Assembly: GCA_030704615.1 (NCBI GenBank)
Contig: CM060732.1
Location: forward strand, 67,809,053 to 67,873,052
Source: Takakia lepidozioides
Taxonomy: Eukaryota > Streptophyta > Takakiopsida > Takakiales > Takakiaceae
Direction of reading: 5' to 3'
Length of the DNA: 64,000 nt
Position 1 is the first letter of the stretch. Each line of letters opens with the position of its first letter. Both the position numbers and the translations under genes were made by a program. This document shows positions 31,100 to 45,104 of this stretch, in pieces. Under the pieces are notes generated by a model. The model had not been told where the DNA came from. It saw nothing but the letters and a program-made list of their open reading frames with translations, and searched no databases.

Positions 31100-31630
31100 C
31101 AGTCAGGAAGCACAAGGAACTTCCGTCAGCTGAGGTGGTGGATGGAGACATGTTTTCCCATAAGCTATTAGAAGAGGCACTTCAATAGAGAATGCAACTA
31201 CTGGGCTCCTGAACAATGTAGCAAATTTTGTCTAGAGTAAGGGCCGAGTGTGGGGCATGTTTCTTCTTCAAATGACTCATATATACAAGAGCCTCATCAG
31301 AAATGTGAGATTGTGTAATTTACCAACTCAGGTTGGTATTACTGCGCACCTTCCAAACAGAAGACAGTGGGCCAACCTGAAATTGAACCTGAGCTCCAGC
31401 CATCCAGAGTAGGGTCATACCAGGAAAAAACCTTAGGGTTTCTGGCAACCTATTCTCAAGTAGTATCGTTCTCTACCTAGTGTAGGTTGAAACTCCAGCA
31501 AACATTTCCTACAGAATCTGATGAGAATGCTATTAATGGCAGGCATCCAAAGCATTGGAGCACGACTGTTTGAATTCTTCACTACATGATTCGGGCAACC
31601 CTTGCTCAAGATCAGTTCTCTACATGGTCT
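31100..31630. other. 3' flank of the haemoglobin gene; nothing else recognised
   Basis: No supported frame. Part of this stretch should be the 3' UTR of the minus-strand globin gene that ends at 31631. Confidence 0.3.
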
Positions 31631-33475
<1,845 letters not shown>

Positions 33476-34072
33476 CGACTCCTCTCTAGTCTTTCCCGCT
33501 TTGCTCTGATCTCCTTCTCTCCCCTGTGCAATATCTCGCTTTCAATAGCCTCTAGCCTTTTCCTCTCTGCACTTGTAAAGATTCTTCTGGAATCCTGCTT
33601 CCGTATAACTCAGACGACACAAGGAAATTGAAAACTCGTAGCGAAAGACGAAGATTTGCTGGTGTTAGCCAACGGGCTCACGAGCAATTTATAAAGCCAT
33701 TCGCTGTCTCTGTCTGTGTGAGACCATCCCCGCAACAGCCCTGTTGCGTTCCGCCCACGTGCTGCAAGAGTGCCATGCATCGCGAAGCATCTGCCGAAGT
33801 CGGATCAGAGTGGCCCGAGTACTGAGCTCTGTGTGTGGCTTTTGGGTGCTCCAAAGGCCAGCGACAAGTTGAGCGCGGCCATGCAGCTGCCTGCATGCAC
33901 ACGAGGCAGGAAATAATCGATTCTCTTGGCGCTTTCTCGTCACTCTCTCTTCTCTTGGCCGCACCTCTATCTTGGACACTATCTTGCATTCTAGAACCTT
34001 CCCCACATAGTTGGCTATCCTGCAGTTCTACCTTTGGGCATAGTCCTGCATTCTAGAACCTTTGTCATATAG
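33476..34072 (-). promoter_or_regulatory. Upstream region of the haemoglobin gene with G-box and RY-type motif
   Basis: A G-box core CACGTG lies at 33756-33761, about 280 bp upstream of the globin ATG, and an RY-like CATGCAT lies nearby at 33774-33780. Both are common in ABA- and stress-responsive plant promoters. A clear TATA box was not identified. Functional relevance is inference. Confidence 0.3.
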
Positions 34073-35320
34073 GAGGTTGGGTAGCATGTGAGCAGGCTCA
34101 GGCCAGCTGGCATGAGCACAAAGGAATATTCTAAATATTCCAAAAGATTCTGGAGAATATGCGAAGGCAAAACCAAAATGCACTCACGCAGTAAGAAAAG
34201 CGAAACTATCTGAAAATCGTACTCACGCGAAAAAAATCATGGAATTAACATTGTGTGTAGAACATCCCCAAGAACCACCCAAAAAACGGGTTTCGATAGC
34301 AAAAAACAAACGGTTTTTGCCAGCGAACTTGTATTTTCGCCAACGAAACTTAGGTTTTGCCAAAGAAACTTGGATTTTCACCAACGAAACTTGGTTTTGT
34401 CGACGAAAATGGGGTTTGATTTTGGTTTTTGTTTTTTTTCTAAGGTTTTTCAAAGGTTTTTTCCAAGGATTTTTTTCTAAGTTTTCTAAGGTTTCAAGCT
34501 TTTTCTATATGTTTAAGATTATATTTAGACACCATGGAGACATTATTAACACAGAAAGATCCTATGTCCGTCTATTATATATATTTCCGTTGACATACAT
34601 ATCACCCCTATAATCGTGGATCTTGCTCATGCGGCGATTTTTTGTGCTCATGCGGTACCAACCCCCGTCGCAGAGTGGGCTATTGAACAGGGGTTGGTAG
34701 AACGTGAGCACAAACAGCGTGAGCACAAACCCATGGTCATGGAGGTTTTATGTTTTTAAACCGCAGTCATAGGAGTTATATGTTTTCAAAACGGAATAAA
34801 ACCCCAAAACCCTAATGCGAAATAGATGTATATCTACAAGCTCCTAGTTCCACATATCTACAGCCTTGGGTATCCTACAAAAGAATAACACATTAGGGAA
34901 AAACAAAGTTACCAACACCATCCAAAAACACAAATACCAGACAATAGTTGAACAATTTAATATCATGAAGCAATTTACAACAGGTTTCGTTAACAAAATA
35001 AATCGAGGTATCGGGTGCGAAATAATCAATTTTCGCCGGCAGTATTTCCAAGTATCGCTGCATAGGTCATTATCCTATGGTTTTGTGAGCAAAACAAAAT
35101 GTATTGTGTTTGGTTTTGCATATAAGAGACGACGTGAGATTGTTTTATTTCGCTAACGAATTAGAATGATAGGGTGACTAATCCATCTTCGTGTTGCTTG
35201 TGCTTACGTGAGCACAAATTTCACATTTCAGTTTGCCATAGCATCTTTCTGAATATGCTTGGAATTTCCGGTATTTTCAGGCGCACAGAGGCGTTAGCAG
35301 GCTGACGCCCTACCCAACCT
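34073..35320. mobile_element. Putative non-autonomous DNA transposon with gaggttgggtag ends
   Basis: The left end ggaggttgggtagcatgtga (34073) is matched in inverted orientation at about 35302-35320 (ccctacccaacctc). Just inside both ends, gagcac/gtgctc words recur (about 34111, 34648, 34705, 34719 and 35208). A hairpin-forming pair (accaaccccc at 34658-34667 and ggggttggt at 34690-34698) sits in the middle. No transposase is encoded. Related end sequence also occurs at 36925-36950 and 37216-37260, so this is a family. No clear target duplication is visible. Confidence 0.45.
34311..34415. repeat. Short tandem repeat of a 21-bp unit (gccaacgaaacttggttttc)
   Basis: About five imperfect head-to-tail copies of a unit of the form gcc[a/g][a/g]cgaaacttgg[a/t]tttc. 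T-rich, lower-complexity sequence follows up to about 34510. It lies inside the putative DNA transposon. Confidence 0.7.
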
Positions 35321-35642
35321 CTATTGCATGCAATTGCATAAGCTTAGAATCATGTGGCCCCACATGCAATTGCCAGTTTCACGGGCCATCCAATAGCCAC
35401 TCTTGTTCAAACAACTTGCTTGGCCCCTTTGGTTGTTTTTTTCCCTGAACTATTGGGGTACTTATTTGATGCACCGTCCCTATTTTCAATTATTACGGAC
35501 AAACACGTTGTAGTCTAGTGGTAATCGGAATTATTTCAGGTCTTAGACCCTATTTCGATGTGATCTTAAGCCATGGAAACATTGTATCTTCACTGAAGCA
35601 GCGGTTTTGTTTTGGAAATTTGGGAAAATAGCACGAGTGGCT
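35321..35642. other. Intergenic; nothing recognised
   Basis: AT-rich sequence without a supported gene, RNA or repeat. Confidence 0.3.
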
Positions 35643-35814
35643 ACTGAGTTTTGCAGGTAATAGCCATATATCCTGTTCATCCACTGAAATATGAATAGAA
35701 TCATCCTCTTCTATACTTTCATCCATTGACTGAGTTTTGCAGGAAATAGCCATATATCCTGTTCATCCACTGAAATATGAATAGAATCATCCTCTTCTAT
35801 ACTTCCATCCATTG
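35643..35814. repeat. 86-bp perfect-register tandem duplication
   Basis: The unit starting actgagttttgcagg occurs at 35643 and 35729 with only a couple of mismatches (ggtaatag versus ggaaatag, ctttc versus cttcc). The near-identity implies a recent duplication. Confidence 0.9.
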
Positions 35815-36029
35815 ATATAATCCATATTTGATAAATTCATCCATAATTTATTTTTTGTTTGTAGAAGTTTGGCGATTTCATCCATGAAAAAAACAGAGAG
35901 TTTGCGACAGAATATGCCATTTTTGAGGTCGAAATTAGGAATGGCTGCACTGACTCATACTTGAAAATAAATTGCTATATAATCTTTACTCCTGGATGTC
36001 CAACATTTATATCAAGTGCTTGCATGTCT

Positions 36030-36730
36030 CTAGATAACGCCTTCAGCAACGGTTGAACGGAGTCGAACGGAGTCGTGGTTCACTTGGAATCCAACTTGAT
36101 TTTCAGATCCAGGGCATGACATTAGATGATACCGAGAGTAATAGTGGAGAGTTTGAGAGCATTTCATAATACTTTCGTGCTGCAAAAGGTTATCTATAGG
36201 AGGCCAAAATGACTGTTTTGTCTTCATATCGATCATGCCGCCAATTAGTTTTTGTGTCAAAATGATTCCAGTACATCTTTGTAGAATTGTTGCGGAAGGT
36301 ATTTTCAACGTCTTTAGGATTGCCCATAACTGTTGGGGCCGCTGTCACTCGGACCCAGTTCTCGCCCAAAATTGAATTATTTTTGGAATTCCAGATTATG
36401 GCAAGCCTTCTGTTTGCCAGAATTGTTTGCCATGTTCTACTTGTATGAGGATACGTTGGCTCGAGACTCTCGAACAGTCGTCTACATTAGATGATATTGA
36501 TAGTTATAATGGAGAACGAGTGCATTTCATAATAATTTCGTGACGGGAAGAGATTATCTATAGGAGGCCAAAATGACTGTTTTGTCCTCATTTCAATCGT
36601 GCCGACAATTAGTTTTTATGTCAAATTGATACCAGTTAGTCTTTGTAGAATTGTATTTCTCATTGCCATAGGTTTTTGCAACGTTTGTGGGGATGCCCAT
36701 TACCGTTGGGGTCGTCTGGTATCATGTGAG
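36030..36730 (-). repeat. Two direct copies of a coding-derived segment (KQSFWPPIDNL)
   Basis: Segments at about 36121-36353 and 36488-36720 are direct repeats, about 367 bp apart. On the minus strand both can be read as related protein: ILQR.TGI.LT.KLI.G.I.M followed by TKQSFWPPIDNL. Substitutions between copies are partly synonymous or conservative, which argues that the segment descends from a protein-coding sequence, probably a transposon. Between the copies a frame reads WQTILANRRLAIIWNSKNNS. Stops in the second copy show it is not expressed as such. Confidence 0.5.
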
Positions 36731-38260
36731 CACGATGTGAGAAAAACACACGCCTATAGGGTAACATGTTCACCAGGTATAGGGGCTACTTGTTCTTTAT
36801 GTGTTGTAATTAGTGCTCGTGCTAACCGATGGAAATAGTTTCTAGATTCTTTTAGTTCCACCAATTTCGTTTCGTTGTGGAATATTCCATGGATACCTTG
36901 GAAATTCGAGGAATATGCCGTTATGCTCACGCTGGCGTGAGACCCAACTCAATGAAACGGAGAGAACCGGCAACGCGGTTACATGCTAGCCGAGTGGTTT
37001 CGAGGAATTTACAGTGATAATTGAAACCTTAGGAAATAGACCGAGGAAATTACCAATGCGATTGTATCCACACATGGCTTCAACAAAATGCCAACTTTCC
37101 ACTGTGTAGACATAGGAAAAGTAAAAGTATGACGCCTCCCGAAGGAAGTGTAACTTATGGAGTCACTTCACCCTGAAGGGCTACTGCCTTCCACTAGGAC
37201 ATAGGCTTTACATATGGAGGTTGGGTAGCACATGAGCATGCTCACGTGAGTACAATGGCATATTCCACATATTTTTGTGAAATTTCCTTGGTTATGGCAT
37301 CTTTTTGCATTGCAATATCATACTCAATTATAGAATTACGGAGAGATCTATCACCAAAAAGGACTATCGTAGCATTTTCGTTTTTTTCCGTTTCATCTTT
37401 AAAGCTTCAAAACGTGTCATCTTTTGTGGAAAAACGAACCTTAATGTATCGAAAATGGTAGTTTGGAAAAGTCTCTTGTTATAAACATCCGTGGGCTTGA
37501 ACTCAATTAATTATTGGATCCCAAGTTTATCGAGGTTTCTTGTCACCCTAACTCGCGTTTGATGTATCTTTTTCCATTGGTTTTCAAGTCTTTGAATTTT
37601 CCCTTCAAAATAATATCTCAATGAAATACGTGTCGTGCGCATACACAACTACATCCGTGTCCAATCCACACAACACATGCATACACACAAACCAGTCTAT
37701 GAAATGATCTGAAAATGCTTCATATAAACTATCACACCAAACATGAGTCAAGCCTACCGCACCCTACGCCATAGGGACTCCGTGTTGCTACGGCGTACTC
37801 ACACACATGACCTGCTGCAAGCTAGCTGCCCGTGAGGCTCATCTGCGATTCGGAGAGTTGAGCCTCACACGATGAGTGGATAAGTACGTGCATGTGCCAA
37901 GTTAACCTTGACACCTCCTTTTGTGACTTGGCGAGTCCAAATGCTAAATTTATTAACGAGATATTATTTAGCTAGTTTCACACTAATAGTTCATTTAACT
38001 TGTATATGATCTACCCAAAATAGTTAGAACATCGACATATGGGGAGGCCAATGGTGCCATACAAGACTCGGATGCGAGGCTCTCTCACTAGTTGAGGCTC
38101 TCCCGTAATTTCCTCATAACCAAAATTGCTATGTGTACTATATTTACATCACACATACAAAGATTTACATCATCCTAAAAGATTCTGCCAAAGAAAAGAC
38201 ATGCTATTGATAGTAAATGTGAGCAAAGTGTTGTTTCTTTGTTGTTGCATTGTACATGTA
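36731..38260. other. Intergenic AT-rich stretch with end-fragments of the gaggttgggtag repeat family
   Basis: ggaggttgggtagcacatga at 37215 with gctcacgtgagtac, and an inverted partial counterpart near 36905-36945 (ggaatatgcc..ctcacgctggcgtgag), resemble the ends of the element at 34073-35320. No gene is seen. Confidence 0.35.
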
Positions 38261-38338
38261 ATGTCTTAGTAAGATAAGATATATGTAATGTCTAGTAAGA
38301 TAAGATATATGTGAGGTCTAGTAAGATAAGATATATGC
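38261..38338. repeat. Minisatellite: three copies of a 26-27-bp unit
   Basis: atgtctagtaagataagata plus tatgt is repeated head to tail at 38261, 38288 and 38314 with one or two changes per copy. Confidence 0.9.
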
Positions 38339-40059
38339 GATTTTTCTAGTGTGATGACATGTTTAGGGCCATCTATTCTCCGCAGAATTTGCAGAAGAGT
38401 GAACTGTGGCCATGAACTAGCCACAACGGAAGGCGAGAAATAGATGAAGCCGTTTCGGGTCAGGAAACACCTTGGCTAGAGTTAGAAGGGATACACCAAG
38501 ATATTGATATGTCCTTTTCATTGTCAAGCAAATATCATACTCGAATGATTTTATGAAGTAAATGTAAGATTGCTTACTCGATTACCAACCAGCCTCAAAT
38601 GTTCTTACAAAACTCCAGATAATCACGAATATTTGACCAATGTGCTTCTAAATAGTGCAAGCGCGGATATAGGAAATCAACAGCAGGATATCAACCCGGA
38701 TATCAATGTATCCAGACCCAGAACCGCCTTTTTTTAGTATCCGGGTTAGAGGCATAAGCGGCAGATATGAAAATGTGAAAAAAAAATCCTACATCCGGTG
38801 CAGATATCCAGCCAATACCGGTCAATACTTGGCGAATCTCAGCCCTAAACTTAATAACCGGATGTACACCCGGATCTGCTGCAAAAGCAACAGCCCAAAT
38901 GCAGAGTTACTGATTTTAGTTGGTAATACCCAGAACCGACAGACATCTAAAACCAACAGTTTTCAATATCTGGAACCAGCGTATGAAAAAAAAGGTGTAA
39001 TCTGCCCAACACAGTAAATTACGTGGGAAATTGACGAGTTGTACTTATCAATAAGGGGAAGCAACAGACTCCCCAACCCACTCTGTTGGTTGGTTCTCAG
39101 ATGATGGGCCACCAGCTGGTTCAACTCAAATTACTTCCGGGAGGCAGCTTCCTCTACTAGATATGGGGAAAAAATAGATGATGATTTGCCAGGTAATGGC
39201 CTAAATAAAGAATCTACATTTGGGCGTGATGTGAAGAAAACCATTATATCATTTGCCTGCATGCGTGTTCAACTCGTACCTTCACTCACTAGAGTCCCTG
39301 GCCCCTCTTGGAGTCAACACTCAGAATCTGCACTCCCGCCTCCCTTCCCTCGGCGAGGTACCATATTGAGACCTGGCAACGTTCATCTTGTTGAGACTTT
39401 CTCACAGCTTTATCACTCATTCTGCTGAGTAGCACCATGCAGGTCTGGAACATGCATCATGCGAAGAGGTTCCTCTACCTACTCAGATATCACCAGAATC
39501 CCAAGTTGCCGCCAGTAATTGGATTAGTCACCTCATCAATCCTGCTAAAATCATTAGAAAATATGGCACTGAAAAATAGATAGAAGTAGGCATTTATCTG
39601 TCTTGCGAGAAGATAACTGCATCCCACAATTTAACCCCATTGAGACAGTCTTGAAGGAAAAACTAGGCCTCCATGCAGCCCCTTCAGTTCAACAGTCTTC
39701 TGGAGAATGCAGAGGCATGAGCCCCACAATCTAATACCCCTGCACCCAGGAACAACTGACCTACTTATGGGGAGAGACAGAAGACATTAGAGAAACAGTC
39801 TGAACACCAAGAGCCATGGTATAGCCCGAAGTACTGCCAAGTGACACAAAATCTAAGGTGTTATTACAAAATATACAGGGAAACATGGCTGTCGTTAAAG
39901 TGATTTCCCTTTCTTTACAATGTGCCAGTTAAAGTGATCGGATGACAATCTAGACATTTCACATTTCAGACCCTAATCTTTGCTGTCCTGTCACACAACA
40001 TTAAACTGAAATTAAACTGAACATGCTGATGTATACTCCATTGGATTCGACTGGATCCT
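38339..40059. other. Intergenic; nothing recognised
   Basis: A 103-codon plus-strand frame at 38706-39017 has no recognisable domain, and its start overlaps short catatcaaccc/gatatcaa repetitions. No RNA gene or transposon structure was identified. Confidence 0.3.
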
Positions 40060-42130
40060 TGGAGAGTACATAGCCTGAGAGGTGCCACCTTTGCAGCTCT
40101 ATAACAAGGCCAGGGGACCAAGCCCAAGACATGGCTACCTAAAGACAACAATAAGAATTGTCCCAGCTTGAGAGTGCTTGCAGGCCTACCTTCGCCACCC
40201 TGACCAGTGGCTGCTAATAGACTAACCCAAACTCAATTGGCCATTATGTTCAAAGGCCACCCCACAGAATTAGGAGGAATCAGGAGATCAATTCTCTGGG
40301 TGTGCCAACTGCACCACCGCCAGAACATCACATGATCGGGGTCACAGAATTTTCACAACTCTTAACCTCTGCTCAGCCACAAATGCTCGAGATCATAGAC
40401 AGCTCTGTGCCACACCTGCAACCTCCCTGCTAATTATTTCTTGCATGGCACACAGGCTCTTCTCCTCTGCCAAACACACTTACCCCTCCACAGCATAGCT
40501 GCCTCCACCATTACCATCTGCCGTTTCTAACTACAAAACTTCATTCACAACATGGAGCCTCCCTCAACAGCTGGACACATCCCACACGTGACCTTAAAAA
40601 GGCTACAAGAATCCTCTTCTGAAAGTCTTCGTGGTAGCTTGGTACGTCCTGACAATTAGGCCTACGCCGATGCCCACACCTAGGCACATGCCCAGGCCAA
40701 TGCCCACGCCTACCCTAACCCCTGCATTGAACCATGACATCTGCCCATCGTCCCCTTCTCCGTATCCACTCCCTTCCAAAGCATAGCCCAGCCCAGCTGC
40801 TGCTGCTTTGTCGGTAAGATCCATGAATGTACTGCCTTCCGTCACCTGCAAAACAACACAATGCCCATCAGAACTTCCTGAAACCTCCAGGGGAAGAGGC
40901 ACTTGTACCAAAACCATCACCCCAACCACACAACTTGAGACAATCTCTAGTATGATACAACTACCAGTCCACAAGTCCTCTCGGCATCCAGGGTACATGG
41001 ATATTAGATGCATGGATACAGCACGTTTTTGCTTGTGGCTTGAATTGACTCTTTACATAGATATCCCAAGCTTTAACACCCAAGCAAAAGCGAACATTCC
41101 CCTTACCAGTCCAGGCTGGTCGACCGTCATGAGGCTGTATTGTGATCTGCCGACTTCTTCGGCTTCAGGAATGGCATCCAGAGTAGTCTGGCGATTGGAC
41201 CTCCGCCGGGCAGTCAGCTGCACGGTCTCAGTTAAGATCATTGGCGTCCCTGAGAATCGACCAACCACGCACACCTCGAGCGCTGGCAGGGACAATGAGA
41301 CGGTCGAATACTCGTGCCGTTGTTTGAGAAAAACACACCCTGATTGTCCGACAGAAGAGCTGCACTCCATTTTCCATGCTAGCGTATTTCTCTTTGAAAT
41401 AGTGCTCACAGAATCATAACCGTTGTAAGCTTTGGCGTCTGCCGAGTGTTCAGCCTGTTCCAATGTCCCACTCACAAGCGACTCATCCTTGTTATAAACG
41501 TCATATGAAATTGTCCCACTGGTGCGCAGATTGTCTGTGCCCACGTACGTTGCCTCGGCCGACTCTGTGTCGACTCTGTCCCTCCGAAGAACGAGAGTGG
41601 CCTCCTCCGAAGGAGCGATCCTCGCGCCATTCACTTCCAGGGCTGTCCCGATACTTCTGGCAGGAAACCGCATCGACAAGAACTCAGGAGCATCCTCAAG
41701 AGGACAACCACTCACTCGAACATAAATAACCCTAACATCAAACCACGCTTTGGCTTGTGTCGCCGCAGCGGTGTTATACGCATACAAACCCGACGCTGCT
41801 GCTCTGCTATGGTTCTGCCCTGCTGGCATCTCCCTCACAAGAAGAGAACCAGACACCTCGTCATAATCATCCATCTCTGCCCACTCTGTATCTGCTGAAA
41901 ATCTAGAAAAATACCACAGACTCTGCGGCTGCACAAACCGAGGATTCGCCCATGCACTCTCTAACACACCCCTTGCTACTGTGGGTCGGAGGCTTTCTCT
42001 GTCACTCCAACCCCTTTCTCGACACATGAGCCAAACAAACAATCAACCCCCCGATGAGATGCTTCCCCTCCAAACACACAACCGGCTCCTGCAATCTCCC
42101 CCTCACTCTTTGCGTCTCTTCCCTCTTCTA
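40060..42130 (-). repeat. Right arm of an inverted segmental duplication
   Basis: Inverted counterpart of 29150-30910; holds the intact gene copy. Homology extends beyond the gene on both sides, about 90 bp upstream of 42042 and about 540 bp downstream of 40603, so the duplication was of genomic DNA with its intron, not a retrocopy. Confidence 0.85.
40603..42027 (-). CDS. Plant-specific protein of the At1g01500 type (function unknown)
   Basis: The gene has two exons: 42027-41107 and 40845-40603. The 261-bp intron is bordered by GTAAGG and TTTTGCAG and is phase 0. Translation from the ATG at 42027 gives 387 aa; from MDDYDEV (41874) it gives 336 aa, nearer the usual length and supported by conservation of that ATG in the dead copy. 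Recognisable segments are WFDVRVIYVRVSGCPLEDAP, LEVNGARIAPSEEATLVLRR, SAEATYVGTDNLRTSGTISY and FSGTPMILTETVQLTARRR. The C-terminus, SWFNAGVRVGVGIGLGMCLG then IVRTYQATTKTFRRGFL, contains a Gly/Val-rich hydrophobic stretch that could be a membrane segment. Homologues are annotated as 'erythronate-4-phosphate dehydrogenase family' in Arabidopsis, but nothing in the sequence looks like a dehydrogenase fold, so I give no function. Confidence 0.85.
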
Positions 42131-42367
42131 CTCATGGCAACTTGCCTAACTCACAAATGCAAATTCCCTGCCCACCCCCTTGCCCCCACTCCGCTGCCAG
42201 AACCCCAATTCCTCCACACTCCGAGATCCTACGCCACAACAAACCCGAATCCCCCCTATCACAAATTTGCAAATCACGCAACTGCTACCATAAATTCCAT
42301 AACCTTAACTCTCTAAACTTACTACCCTCTCTACTCAACGAACACCCTTGCAGATTGTCCAGCCAAC

Positions 42368-42598
42368 ATGGCCAACGACCATCCTCCGCTACTTGGCCGC
42401 GAGGCCGATCTACACAACACTCTCCCTCGCGCAACGGACTCGCTAGCGCGTCGTCTGCCATTACTGCCCGTCCCTGCTCGCCTTCCTCCCCAAGAAGACG
42501 AGCCTCCCACAGCCCCCACGCCCATCCATGCCCATGCCCATGCCCATGCCCATGCCATCACCCTGCATGGACATGGCCATGCCCGTTGCCTCCCTTGA
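42368..42598 (+). CDS. Hypothetical small ORF with a His-Ala repeat
   Basis: A 76-codon ATG-initiated frame, diverging from the At1g01500-type gene 340 bp away. It is Pro/Leu-rich (RRLPLLPVPARLPPQ). Near its end a (catgcc)n tract encodes alternating His-Ala (HAHAHAHAHA) followed by HGHGHA. It could be the first exon of an unrecognised plus-strand gene or a chance frame through a simple repeat; the latter is more likely. Confidence 0.2.
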   Translation: MANDHPPLLGREADLHNTLPRATDSLARRLPLLPVPARLPPQEDEPPTAPTPIHAHAHAHAHAITLHGHGHARCLP

Positions 42599-45104
42599 CT
42601 AGGGTTCAAATCCCCGCCGGGCAGCGTTGTCGGAAACGGAACTAGGATCAGGGGCGGCCGGCATCCCGCGGGGCCGTTTGACCCAGCGGACGGAACCTTC
42701 CACTACTCATCTGTTCGGTCGGTCTTTTCATTCATCAGTCATCGAAACTGATTGCCGAGTCATGGAAATCAAACCAATTTAAATATATATAGAAGTGGGG
42801 AAACCAGGCGCGGCTAGTTAGTAACGTACTAACGTACTACTTAACGACGGTGGGGGTAAGATAATAATAAAGTCCTTTCACTTACTCCCAGGCTAAGAAA
42901 TGAAGCAGCGTGGGGTTGAACCCCAGACGGTCAGGGCGGCCGCCACATCTCTGAAAATGGACTGAACGTGCCACGTCACTGAGCAACACTTTGCTGTATT
43001 CTTGCTGGCGTCTAATCATAGCCTCAAAAGGGTTCATTCATCCATTCTATTCTCTATATCAGCCCACACGTTGTATGAGGAAACAGTTTTTTTGGTCTAC
43101 ATACTAAAACAATTCCAATCAAGACGTCAAGAGTCAAGACCAACTTCAGTTAGGTACTTAGTTACGACACATAGAAACCAGATTACTTTTTTATTTTTAT
43201 CAGTAAAATAGAATGATGAAAATGACAAAAAAAGAAACATATTTCCATGAACCATTTGAAAGCAGAGAATAGAGTGGATGCATGGTAGAGCAGTGAGCAG
43301 TGGTAGGAGTGGGGCCGGGCAGTGATGTAAGGAAGGGATGGGTTTACGATAAAAACTATGCTGGGGATATTTTGGGAGGCAGCACCAAGCGCTCGCCACG
43401 GGAGGTTTTATTTGTAGGTGGGTTGTGTTGTGTGTATAATGGATCCTACTTTGCTGGCACCCAAATATAGCGACCAAGTTGCTGTGGTCAAAAAGAGAGT
43501 TACAAAACTTAGCTCGGTCCTTCTCAACGAGTAGACCAGACAAAAACGGAGGACAGAAGGGATCTTGAGTGGATGTCTAAATCAGGAGTGAAGACGAGGG
43601 AGCATTGAGATGAGGGTCCGATAGGAGCCGCTAGTGTGCCTTACTATATTCTGGTTGTGGGCTCCACAACACAGCTCTACAATTACAAGTTGGAGCCGTT
43701 ATCGCAGGAGAGCTCGACGAAAGCATTTGCAAATTGCAAACACCACTGCAGCATCGCGGGTCATTTAGGCAGGGCGCGGGGTGCCCGCACCCCGCGCCGC
43801 CATTGTGAGACTCGAGGAGGCAATGTGGAAGTTCCAACCCATAAGGCCCCACTCGCACGAGAAGGTGAAGGGCAAGTGGTGGGTGGAGAGGCAAGGCAGT
43901 AGCATCGGTGCATGCATGCAACGTGTGCGGTGCGAGACGGGCACACAATGATTGGCAGCACTGGGCATGGCGTGGGGGCGTGGGCCTCCCACCCCAACGA
44001 AGCGCTCGCGCACCACGGCTGTTGCACGATGGTGCACCGCACAACGCCTGTGAAGCTCTTGTCGTTTCGGCCTTTTCTTCCAACTCCAATCAATTTTCTT
44101 TTGGGGATCGTCGTTGGAATTTGGAATTTGATGTGTCGGGATTCGCGATTTGATGTAGCTCTGTCAACCGACGATGATTTGGGTTACCCCAAATCTGAAC
44201 TGGACGGCATATTGTATATGCCATATTTGAGGAGAATTAATTACTTGGCAGAATTTCATGCCGCTGCCGATTCAATACGCAGAATCGGCCGCCCTCATAT
44301 TCTAGATTGACAATAAGCTCGACTACGGAAACTTACCTGAAACTCTCCAAGCTGAGTCGGCATTGGGCGACGGAACGCGGAAACTGTGAGGATCCTCAGC
44401 TTTAACGCCAGCACCTTCGGGGATAAAAAGGCGGTGGCCTGCAGGCTGCCGCCCAACAAAGGACACTGCTGCACTTCTCTGTTATATTTTCGTCAATCCC
44501 CCTATTCTTGATGCCGCACTCGTGCATTTCGGAGAATGCATTCATTCGGGAAACAGAAACTCGTACGGTTTTCCTTTACATCGTCATCCATTAATCCGAG
44601 TGCCATCCATCCTTTGTGTCGCGCATACGGTATGCAACATTGCAACAGCCAAAGGGATGCACGATCCAATAGCAGAGAAGCGGCAGGCGAGATTCAGTGG
44701 AATCTGGCGGAGAGCGTCGCGTCGAGACGTCACGGCCCACATGCGAGGCTTCATTCACCAACGACACGAGTGAAGGCGGATGCCAGAGCCCTGTGCAGGG
44801 GTCCCACGCTTGTGTGGCCGTCCGTCCGCTGGTTGAAGGAAAATGTACGCCGCTGCTCAAGCCGGGTCCCGCTGCCTGCGCGTGTGATTAGCCGACGCGT
44901 GGTGGGATAACACGTGGTTGGTAGGCTGGGATCTTATCCGGAAGTGAAAACTTTGCACGCCCTGCTGACTTGCCTTCCGCTGCGCCGGCCGCTCGCAAGC
45001 CTCCGAGTGGATAGAATAGAACCCAATCCAAACATATGTCATCCATCCACAAGTTTGGCAGTGGTTCATCCACCAGCCCTTGTCCGCCGCGCCATGTGGC
45101 GAGG
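42599..45104. other. Intergenic; no supported gene
   Basis: Several open frames overlap on both strands in the GC-rich part (43630-45100), but none has a domain or a consistent exon structure. A perfect 12-bp-arm palindrome lies at 43773-43798. The end of the region, near 45105, is the 3' flank of the long minus-strand gene. Confidence 0.35.
43773..43798. repeat. Perfect GC-rich palindrome
   Basis: ggcgcggggtgc, a 2-base spacer, then gcaccccgcgcc: 12-bp perfect arms, which would form a very stable hairpin. Confidence 0.9.

Noticed and set aside
42596-42620. ggttcaaatcc, resembling a tRNA T-arm or Pol III B box
   Set aside because: No 5' half, anticodon arm or acceptor stem could be built around it.
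42911-42924. tggggttgaacccc, resembling a tRNA T-arm on the minus strand
   Set aside because: The neighbouring sequence does not fold into a cloverleaf and no A box was found at the right distance; a short palindrome explains it.
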